Part shown: positions 41,470 through 49,318 of the stretch, one piece after another
Numbering within the stretch: the stretch's first letter is position 1
Layout: every line of letters begins with the position of its first letter
Origin: Flectonema sp. DT1601
Taxonomy: Eukaryota > Euglenozoa > Diplonemea > Diplonemida > Diplonemidae
Assembly: GCA_964019425.1 (NCBI GenBank)
Contig: OZ025848.1
Location: 1 to 64,000 of the forward strand
Length of the DNA: 64,000 bases
Direction of reading: 5' to 3'
Notes under the pieces: generated by a model
The model's database searches: none
Told to the model about the DNA's origin: nothing
What the model saw: only the letters and a program-made list of their open reading frames with translations
Made by a program: the position numbers and the translations under genes

Positions 41470-41561
41470 AAAAAAACCCCAAAGGAAGAAAATTCTTCCT
41501 AAGAGGTTAGCTAAATATTCCAAGCAAGCTCGGATGTTGAGACTGTACCAATAAAGTACAG
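41470..41561 (-). pseudogene. SL RNA gene cut by copy 6, 3' part
   Basis: Intron and exon nt 27-39 (41549-41561) lie left of copy 6. On the right of copy 6 a complete exon is found instead of the usual nt 1-26. Confidence 0.92.
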
Positions 41562-42237
41562 TAATTGCGCTTGCCTTCCATATCATGCACCTGACGAATG
41601 AAATGTATAGATGAAACTAATTAAACTAATAAAACAAACTAATGGATCAAACTAGCAAACACAGAGAAGCTGTCTAAGACAGTTTATTGCGTTGGGGTAG
41701 TGGCTGGTGCCCGTTTCGATTCGGCGTGACACCGGCCGGAGGGATGGAGGGTGGGTTTTTCTTTTACTTTTAGTGGTGAGATGTGACAAAGTGGCAAATA
41801 ACTGCAAAAGTAAAAGAATAAATTTATTAGAATCCAAATTATTTAAACTATAACAAAAAGACAACTTAGCACCAAAGCTCCATGATTTTTTACTGCTAAC
41901 TGAAGTAGCAGCCGAACACCTAGATTTCAAAACCAGATTGCATACTAAAAGGAGTCCTTTCTCATCCTATTATACCTTATCTATCTTTCCTAAACCTGCT
42001 TATGCGCAGAAATCCAGCATCTTTTCCTTGGGCAAAAACCTTTCTTACTTTTCTAGTAAGAAAGTTTTCTGCCTAAATTCTGGTGCATTTTGGATGGCTG
42101 CGCAATTACTGAAATAAATTTGCAATAATTGCGCTTGCCTTCCATATCATGCACCTGACGAATGAAATGTATAGATGAAACTAATTAAACTAATAAAACA
42201 AACTAATGGATCAAACTAGCAAACACAGAGAAGCTGT

Positions 42238-45200
42238 CTAAGACAGTTTATTGCGTTGGGGTAGTGGCTGGTGCCCGTTTCGATTCGGCGTGACACCGGC
42301 TCCGCCACCCCGTCGCGAGTTGAAGAAGCCCCCGAGCGCAAGTTCGACCTTCGCCCTCGTCTCCGAGGTGATAGGCTCCCTCGAGGGGATGTCTGCGGGG
42401 TTATACTTTGTGCTCACCCATTGAAGTGTGAAAGAACATTTTAAACGAAGTAATTTTTCTATTGAAACTAAAATAAATGAATTAAGAGAGTGTGAGCGAG
42501 CACACATCTTCTTTCTGAACGATCCGCAGACCGTGGTGTTATCGACCCAGATGGACAAATGGTCCGCTCTAGTAATAGCGCTCAAAGTCTTCCCTAAGGC
42601 ATCTGCCTCGAGAATGTTAATATGGCGTTCTTCGCCTAAAGGCCATTGGCCACCTAAGATTTCCATCTCTGCAGAGTCCCAAACAATCACACCTCCCCAG
42701 CCCTTGAGCGAGGCATCGATAAAGACCTCTGCAGTTTTACCGACCTTCTCATCTGGTAAAATAGTACGTCCCTTCTGGACTTGGTGCATCCACGCGCGCA
42801 GCTCAGCTTTCACTGAGTTTGGTAAAGAAATCTTTTCTGAAACAAGAATTGCTCCTCGATTGAGCTTATTAGTAAGTCTTCGCAGAAACTTCATTGCAAA
42901 CCAGAACCTACCAGGAGGGACCCCCGATATGGCACTAGCATGCAAAAGCCTGCCCGAAAGAGATTCTGCTGCTGCTGCAGTTATGCAGTTCAAATTGCAA
43001 GCTTTTATTCTTTTAGTAATCTTTTCACCTAAAGAAACTTCCCTAGTAGGATGTGAGAAAAATGCACCTAAAAATTCGTATTCAGTGCCTAAATTAACAG
43101 TATCTTGTACCTTCCAGGTTGCGTTGCAAAGCCTGGCAAACTCGTCCATTCTATTCGTGGCCTCTCGGACCCTTTCTTTATCCCCATAAATCCTTATATT
43201 ATCTATCCACCAATCAATTTTCACTTGCTTTTCTGCAAATTCTGGCCTAACAAACAAGGGGTCGCCAGAAACTACTGCAGTAATCGTATTCATAATTTCG
43301 GGCGCACAAACGTGCCCCATCGGTAGTCTGGTTAGCGCGAACCAGTCCCCCGAGGCATCCTCGAAGGTAAAAAGAGGTCTCGAAGCCTCTGGAATAAGTA
43401 TCTGATAAAAACCTGTTTTAAAGTCTCTTAAAGAAGCTACTTCTGAGTGCACTGCACCTAAGTACTTCGAGATATGTTGTAAAGGTACAAACGGTTCATA
43501 TCCAGTCTCGTAAATCTTCTCGTTCTCTTCCTTAGTCCACAAGATAAAGCGCTGCCTATCTCCTGTCTCCCTTTCCTCGAAAACTGTGAAAGGCACGTTC
43601 CTGGACTTAGAAAGTTCCTTCTTAAAAGGTACTGCAATTTTACACCTTACTAACTCCTTAGAGTGAAGACAGGAAAGCTTTGTTTTTTGAAAAGAATTTT
43701 GGGTTTTTTTATCTTTCAGGTGGGGAGTGGTGGAATGGTTGGAGGGAGAACGGGATGAGTGTCTCGAAGGGTCGTTAGGGAGCGCCGGTTCGAGTCTGGG
43801 AGGGGGATTCTTCTCTCTATTTTTACCTAAACTTTTCAGATTTCCTGCACTTTTAAATGTCAAGTCCCAAGTCTCGTTGAAACGCTCTAGGACGCTCGGA
43901 AGCATCCGGTCTTTGATTATTTGAATATCCATCGGCTGTACGATCGCTGCGTGTAATGGGGCCGACTTCTCGTAGCTCGTACTCGGTATCCTTGTTGACT
44001 TAGCCCTGTGTGTGAACTGAGCCCCCATTTTTCTTATCAGTTTTATAGGAACTTCGTCACTAAGGATGTCTTCAGGGCCCGAGCGGTGGCGATTGCGTTC
44101 CCACCGTATCTTATTGTTGTATTTGAGATCGCCGACGTCGTCGAGTGCTTTGCAAGGCGGCTTATCAGCTCTTCCTTCAGGTCGCATCCGCTCGCGAGGA
44201 GCTCTAGTAAGGTGCTTATTGCGCCTCTTTTTATCGAGTGGGCTGTATAGGTTTTCATAATACTGTCTTCCTTCCACTCTTTTACTAGTCGTGATGTGTC
44301 CCACGGATGTAAAGTTTCGAATTCTTCTATTTCCGTCAGTCCATCCGCTATTTCCTCCACGAGATCCCCGACCAACACGGCCCATCTGCTCGGGTAGAAC
44401 GGATTGCCCCTGCGGCCCTTTGGTGTGGTTGCCCAATCTATTATTATTTCTTCCTTTGAAATTAGTATAAACTGCTCCCTTGCTAGTCCTGCTGTCTCTC
44501 CCCATCGTGCGGCTGCCTTCCAGCTGATGAGCATCGCGACTCTCGTCCTCGTACATTGTTTCATCGCCCATCCTACTAAGTGTTCCCTCTTCATGGGGAT
44601 TGCTTGCTGAGTTGGAATGTTCCCTCCTGCTGCTCTGATTGCTGCTGCTAAGGTTAAAAGTGGCTTGCTGTCCATTCCCATCTTCCCCATCAGGGCTGAC
44701 AGGTGCTTTGAATATGTAAGAAGCGCCGATTCCGCTGCTCCCGTTGCCATCACGAAGAGAACAGCTGTGTCCCCATTGACTTGTAGGTTCTGGCTGCCTG
44801 CCCAATTTATCAGTCTCTTCCAGAGCTGCTTCCTGCTGGAAGTGGTCTCCTTTGCCCACATCTTCTCCATTGTCTCTCCAAGTCTTTCTGTTGCTTGGAG
44901 CACTCCCACAGAGTCTTCCTTCTGATTTCTGCTCAGGGCAGAGGGCTCCACTATGTCTAGAAGGACATTTTGGATCACCCCTGAAGAGTCCCTTCTGGGT
45001 TCTTCCTCCACTTTTTCTACTAAGTCTGTCTTTTCCAGATTTTTGAGATTCTTTGAATTTTCCCTGACTGGACTTAGAGATGAGATACTTTTTGAAATTG
45101 CCATCCCAGGCTTTCCCGGGGTATACCTGCGCATTAGACCAATTACTTTGAGATTTCTCTGAATTTTCAGTGTTCCTCTTTCTATTTCTACCTGCTTCTT

Positions 45201-45279
45201 TACCTTCAATATTTGTAGCAAGTTTCCCGAGGCTCTTGCTCTCCTCACTGGCAGTGTAGGGCTGGACGTCGCCAGTCAT
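42238..45279 (-). CDS. Reverse transcriptase / RNase H of family 1, copy 6
   Basis: A 1013-aa frame with all motifs described for copy 3 and a few substitutions in the low-complexity N-terminal part. Confidence 0.92.
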   Translation of the reverse strand: MTGDVQPYTASEESKSLGKLATNIEGKEAGRNRKRNTENSEKSQSNWSNAQVYPGKAWDGNFKKYLISKSSQGKFKESQKSGKDRLSRKSGGRTQKGLFRGDPKCPSRHSGALCPEQKSEGRLCGSAPSNRKTWRDNGEDVGKGDHFQQEAALEETDKLGRQPEPTSQWGHSCSLRDGNGSSGIGASYIFKAPVSPDGEDGNGQQATFNLSSSNQSSRREHSNSASNPHEEGTLSRMGDETMYEDESRDAHQLEGSRTMGRDSRTSKGAVYTNFKGRNNNRLGNHTKGPQGQSVLPEQMGRVGRGSRGGNSGWTDGNRRIRNFTSVGHITTSKRVEGRQYYENLYSPLDKKRRNKHLTRAPRERMRPEGRADKPPCKALDDVGDLKYNNKIRWERNRHRSGPEDILSDEVPIKLIRKMGAQFTHRAKSTRIPSTSYEKSAPLHAAIVQPMDIQIIKDRMLPSVLERFNETWDLTFKSAGNLKSLGKNREKNPPPRLEPALPNDPSRHSSRSPSNHSTTPHLKDKKTQNSFQKTKLSCLHSKELVRCKIAVPFKKELSKSRNVPFTVFEERETGDRQRFILWTKEENEKIYETGYEPFVPLQHISKYLGAVHSEVASLRDFKTGFYQILIPEASRPLFTFEDASGDWFALTRLPMGHVCAPEIMNTITAVVSGDPLFVRPEFAEKQVKIDWWIDNIRIYGDKERVREATNRMDEFARLCNATWKVQDTVNLGTEYEFLGAFFSHPTREVSLGEKITKRIKACNLNCITAAAAESLSGRLLHASAISGVPPGRFWFAMKFLRRLTNKLNRGAILVSEKISLPNSVKAELRAWMHQVQKGRTILPDEKVGKTAEVFIDASLKGWGGVIVWDSAEMEILGGQWPLGEERHINILEADALGKTLSAITRADHLSIWVDNTTVCGSFRKKMCARSHSLNSFILVSIEKLLRLKCSFTLQWVSTKYNPADIPSREPITSETRAKVELALGGFFNSRRGGGAGVTPNRNGHQPLPQRNKLS
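44043..45248 (-). CDS. Tyrosine recombinase of family 1, copy 6
   Basis: A 401-aa frame with the same catalytic boxes as copy 3. Confidence 0.92.
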   Translation of the reverse strand: MRRARASGNLLQILKVKKQVEIERGTLKIQRNLKVIGLMRRYTPGKPGMAISKSISSLSPVRENSKNLKNLEKTDLVEKVEEEPRRDSSGVIQNVLLDIVEPSALSRNQKEDSVGVLQATERLGETMEKMWAKETTSSRKQLWKRLINWAGSQNLQVNGDTAVLFVMATGAAESALLTYSKHLSALMGKMGMDSKPLLTLAAAIRAAGGNIPTQQAIPMKREHLVGWAMKQCTRTRVAMLISWKAAARWGETAGLAREQFILISKEEIIIDWATTPKGRRGNPFYPSRWAVLVGDLVEEIADGLTEIEEFETLHPWDTSRLVKEWKEDSIMKTYTAHSIKRGAISTLLELLASGCDLKEELISRLAKHSTTSAISNTTIRYGGNAIATARALKTSLVTKFL

Positions 45280-46340
45280 TGTCCCCCAGCCCTTCCGTTT
45301 CCCTGTCCTCGCTGGAACGTCCTACGGAATGGAACATATCCTCCTTTTCTTCCTTTTGTGCTTGCACTGCTTGTAAGGTTTCTGGTAATTGCTTTCTTCT
45401 TTGCCATAAGTACTGCATTAGCCTTCTGTAATGGATCATTAGCCTCTGTTTTAAGCTGATTGATTAGATCCGACCTCTTTGTCCCATTCATGCAATACAT
45501 ATTCTGAATCTTCAAATCTCTCAACAAGTTATTTCCTAATGAGACTGCATTCTCGTTCTTGTCCCATCCTGGGATGAATTCCATAGCTAATATGAATCTT
45601 TCTAAGTTATTGTAATAATTCTCTAGCAACTCAACCCCTGGTCCAGGGGGAACTCTTCCTACGAATTTTGATTCCAGTTTAATCAGCAAGATCTCTGTCA
45701 GCCGTTGTTCCATGATTGGAATCCAGTCTAAAACACTATTCGTGTCTAATACAGCAGACTGCATCTGTGAATCTTCTTCTCCACCTTGCTGAGTACCTTG
45801 CTGAGGCGCTGCAGGAAGCACTGGTGGTGGTACAGGCTGTGGCCCCTGCGAGGTCTGCTGATGTGGTGTATTTTGAAAATGCTGCTGGAGCTGTTGCTGT
45901 AATTGTTGCTGAAGCTGCTGCTGAAACTGCAGTTGAGACTGTTGAAACTGCTGGAACTGATCTTTAATTCCAATTACTTCTTGTTTGAGGATGTTTGTCT
46001 CATGCGAACGCACCTCGCTCTCTTGTCGAACTGCAGCATCCCGCTTCTGACTTTCTTCCCTCGTGCGTGCTATCACGGCAGCTGCGATTCCTGGTTCGAT
46101 TTCACTCACATTAGGAGCTTCTAATACATCTATTTTGATACATCCTGTTTGTCCCAGTTCCCTAACAGTTTTACTCATAGCTTGGTTATAAATTCCACCC
46201 TTGCCTGCTCTGTCAATCTTCACTATTCCTTCTAATGGTAAATCATTAACGAAGAAGGCCCTAACTTTGTGGCCCATTGTGCTTGCTAGAAATCCTTCAA
46301 TCTCATCATCATTCATGCACTTAATAGTTGCAGTAGTCAT
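45276..46340 (-). CDS. Gag-like protein of family 1, copy 6
   Basis: A 354-aa frame. Here its ATG lies 45 nt behind a genomically encoded SL exon, so a transcript from the adjoining SL promoter would already carry the leader in cis. Confidence 0.8.
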   Translation of the reverse strand: MTTATIKCMNDDEIEGFLASTMGHKVRAFFVNDLPLEGIVKIDRAGKGGIYNQAMSKTVRELGQTGCIKIDVLEAPNVSEIEPGIAAAVIARTREESQKRDAAVRQESEVRSHETNILKQEVIGIKDQFQQFQQSQLQFQQQLQQQLQQQLQQHFQNTPHQQTSQGPQPVPPPVLPAAPQQGTQQGGEEDSQMQSAVLDTNSVLDWIPIMEQRLTEILLIKLESKFVGRVPPGPGVELLENYYNNLERFILAMEFIPGWDKNENAVSLGNNLLRDLKIQNMYCMNGTKRSDLINQLKTEANDPLQKANAVLMAKKKAITRNLTSSASTKGRKGGYVPFRRTFQRGQGNGRAGGQ

Positions 46341-46385
46341 TTTTCTTTTACTTTTAGTGGTGAGATGTGACAAAGTGGCAAATAA

Positions 46386-46424
46386 CAATAAAGTACAGAA
46401 ACTGTAGCTTTAGAATCGTTGGTT
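46386..46424 (-). other. SL exon fused to the copy 6 5' UTR (trans-splice footprint)
   Basis: All 39 exon nt, AACCAACG to TTTATTG, are present. The next base on the minus strand is the first one after the A-repeat acceptor AG, with no intron and no GT. The junction is ambiguous by at most one base. The SL promoter region continues to the right from 46425. Confidence 0.93.
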
Positions 46425-46742
46425 AACCTTAAAAAGTAGTTACCCCAGGTAATTAGAAATTGTGTGGCTTTTAGAACTACCAACCAGTACTAACAGAAAT
46501 GCTTGCTTGCGGGTAGGGAAGTAAAGGGGAAGAATTTGCAGCAAATTTTATTTATTTTGAAGGGTGGGGCTGGGGCTCGGTCTTAGCTTTAACGTTAACA
46601 TGGGAGCGGCGAAAATTACGTCTTTCGGGGAGAAAAGCCAAAAAAAAAAAAATAAATTAAAAATTTTTACATAAAAATATAGGAAACACGGCAAGTCTTT
46701 GTACATTTTCTTCTACTTGGCAAACACAAGTCCACGGACAAT

Positions 46743-46860
46743 AAAAAAACCCCAAAGGAAGAAAATTCTTCCTAAGAGGTTAGCTAAATATTCCAAGCAA
46801 GCTCGGATGTTGAGACTGTACCAATAAAGTACAGAAACTGTAGCTTTAGAATCGTTGGTT
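46743..46860 (-). ncRNA. SL RNA gene
   Basis: Exon 46822-46860; first complete gene of block 6. Confidence 0.94.
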
Positions 46861-47178
46861 AACCTTAAAAAGTAGTTACCCCAGGTAATTAGAAATTGTG
46901 TGGCTTTTAGAACTACCAACCAGTACTAACAGAAATGCTTGCTTGCGGGTAGGGAAGTAAAGGGGAAGAATTTGCAGCAAATTTTATTTATTTTGAAGGG
47001 TGGGGCTGGGGCTCGGTCTTAGCTTTAACGTTAACATGGGAGCGGCGAAAATTACGTCTTTCGGGGAGAAAAGCCAAAAAAAAAAAAATAAATTAAAAAT
47101 TTTTACATAAAAATATAGGAAACACGGCAAGTCTTTGTACATTTTCTTCTACTTGGCAAACACAAGTCCACGGACAAT

Positions 47179-47296
47179 AAAAAAACCCCAAAGGAAGAAA
47201 ATTCTTCCTAAGAGGTTAGCTAAATATTCCAAGCAAGCTCGGATGTTGAGACTGTACCAATAAAGTACAGAAACTGTAGCTTTAGAATCGTTGGTT
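47179..47296 (-). ncRNA. SL RNA gene
   Basis: Exon 47258-47296; second complete gene of block 6. Confidence 0.94.
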
Positions 47297-47614
47297 AACC
47301 TTAAAAAGTAGTTACCCCAGGTAATTAGAAATTGTGTGGCTTTTAGAACTACCAACCAGTACTAACAGAAATGCTTGCTTGCGGGTAGGGAAGTAAAGGG
47401 GAAGAATTTGCAGCAAATTTTATTTATTTTGAAGGGTGGGGCTGGGGCTCGGTCTTAGCTTTAACGTTAACATGGGAGCGGCGAAAATTACGTCTTTCGG
47501 GGAGAAAAGCCAAAAAAAAAAAAATAAATTAAAAATTTTTACATAAAAATATAGGAAACACGGCAAGTCTTTGTACATTTTCTTCTACTTGGCAAACACA
47601 AGTCCACGGACAAT

Positions 47615-47732
47615 AAAAAAACCCCAAAGGAAGAAAATTCTTCCTAAGAGGTTAGCTAAATATTCCAAGCAAGCTCGGATGTTGAGACTGTACCAATAAA
47701 GTACAGAAACTGTAGCTTTAGAATCGTTGGTT
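47615..47732 (-). ncRNA. SL RNA gene
   Basis: Exon 47694-47732; third complete gene of block 6. Confidence 0.94.
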
Positions 47733-48050
47733 AACCTTAAAAAGTAGTTACCCCAGGTAATTAGAAATTGTGTGGCTTTTAGAACTACCAACCAGTACTA
47801 ACAGAAATGCTTGCTTGCGGGTAGGGAAGTAAAGGGGAAGAATTTGCAGCAAATTTTATTTATTTTGAAGGGTGGGGCTGGGGCTCGGTCTTAGCTTTAA
47901 CGTTAACATGGGAGCGGCGAAAATTACGTCTTTCGGGGAGAAAAGCCAAAAAAAAAAAAATAAATTAAAAATTTTTACATAAAAATATAGGAAACACGGC
48001 AAGTCTTTGTACATTTTCTTCTACTTGGCAAACACAAGTCCACGGACAAT

Positions 48051-48168
48051 AAAAAAACCCCAAAGGAAGAAAATTCTTCCTAAGAGGTTAGCTAAATATT
48101 CCAAGCAAGCTCGGATGTTGAGACTGTACCAATAAAGTACAGAAACTGTAGCTTTAGAATCGTTGGTT
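48051..48168 (-). ncRNA. SL RNA gene
   Basis: Exon 48130-48168; fourth complete gene of block 6. Confidence 0.94.
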
Positions 48169-48486
48169 AACCTTAAAAAGTAGTTACCCCAGGTAATTAG
48201 AAATTGTGTGGCTTTTAGAACTACCAACCAGTACTAACAGAAATGCTTGCTTGCGGGTAGGGAAGTAAAGGGGAAGAATTTGCAGCAAATTTTATTTATT
48301 TTGAAGGGTGGGGCTGGGGCTCGGTCTTAGCTTTAACGTTAACATGGGAGCGGCGAAAATTACGTCTTTCGGGGAGAAAAGCCAAAAAAAAAAAAATAAA
48401 TTAAAAATTTTTACATAAAAATATAGGAAACACGGCAAGTCTTTGTACATTTTCTTCTACTTGGCAAACACAAGTCCACGGACAAT

Positions 48487-48578
48487 AAAAAAACCCCAAA
48501 GGAAGAAAATTCTTCCTAAGAGGTTAGCTAAATATTCCAAGCAAGCTCGGATGTTGAGACTGTACCAATAAAGTACAG
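48487..48578 (-). pseudogene. SL RNA gene split by copy 7, 3' part
   Basis: Intron and exon nt 27-39 lie left of copy 7; exon nt 1-26 are at 53727-53752. Confidence 0.92.
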
Positions 48579-48754
48579 TAATTGCGCTTGCCTTCCATAT
48601 CATGCACCTGACGAATGAAATGTATAGATGAAACTGATTAAACTAATAAGACAAACTAATGGATCAAACTAGCAAACACAGAGAAGCTGTCTAAGACAGT
48701 TTATTGCGTTGGGGTAGTGGCTGGTGCCCGTTTCGATTCGGCGTGACACCGGCC
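48579..48754 (-). repeat. B2 repeat, copy 7
   Basis: Shares with B1 the private variants ACTGATTAAAC and AATAAGACAA. Confidence 0.9.
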
Positions 48755-48772
48755 GGAGGGATGGAGGGTGGG

Positions 48773-49142
48773 TTTTTCTTTTACTTTTAGTGGTGAGATG
48801 TGACAAAGTGGCAAATAACTGCAAAAGTAAAGGAATAAATTTATTAGAATCCAAATTATTTAAACTATAACAAAAAGACAACTTAGCACCAAAACTCCAT
48901 GATTTTTTACTGCTAACTGAATTAGCAGCCGAACACCTAGATTTCAAAACCAGATTGCCTACTAAAAGGAGTCCTTTATCATCCTATTATACCTTATCTA
49001 TCTTTCCTAAACCTGCTTATGCGCAGAAATCCAGCATCTTTTCCTTGGGCAAAAACCTTTCTTACTTTTCAAGTAAGAAAGTTTTCTGCCTAAATTCTGG
49101 TGCATTTTGGATGGCTGCGCAATTACTGAAATAAATTTGCAA
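48773..49142 (-). repeat. A2 repeat, copy 7
   Basis: Internal A repeat, apparently identical to A1 of this copy. Confidence 0.92.
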
Positions 49143-49318
49143 TAATTGCGCTTGCCTTCCATATCATGCACCTGACGAATGAAATGTATAGATGAAACTG
49201 ATTAAACTAATAAGACAAACTAATGGATCAAACTAGCAAACACAGAGAAGCTGTCTAAGACAGTTTATTGCGTTGGGGTAGTGGCTGGTGCCCGTTTCGA
49301 TTCGGCGTGACACCGGCT
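49143..49318 (-). repeat. B1 repeat, copy 7
   Basis: Directly abuts A2 and contains the RT/RNase H stop. Confidence 0.9.

Larger units (their letters stand above)
39818..41561 (-). repeat. SL RNA tandem array, block 5 (4 units)
   Basis: Three complete genes between half genes next to copies 5 and 6. One spacer A-tract (around 41370) is interrupted by a G, the only tract variant I noticed. Confidence 0.95.
41562..46385 (-). mobile_element. Family 1 YR retrotransposon, copy 6 (5' end formed by a spliced SL exon)
   Basis: Its 3' end is the standard B2 edge at the SL exon site, and all three coding frames are open. Its 5' end is not the outer A1 edge. The element starts at exactly the base that follows the A1 splice acceptor in the other copies, and this base is preceded by a complete 39-nt SL exon (46386-46424). 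That is the structure of a trans-spliced mRNA. To the right the SL exon continues into its normal upstream region. Only the mRNA-derived part of A1 is therefore present, and the SL exon's last 13 nt occur on both sides of the copy. Confidence 0.93.
46386..48578 (-). repeat. SL RNA tandem array, block 6
   Basis: One intron-less SL exon with its promoter at the left edge, four complete SL genes and one half gene next to copy 7. Confidence 0.95.
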
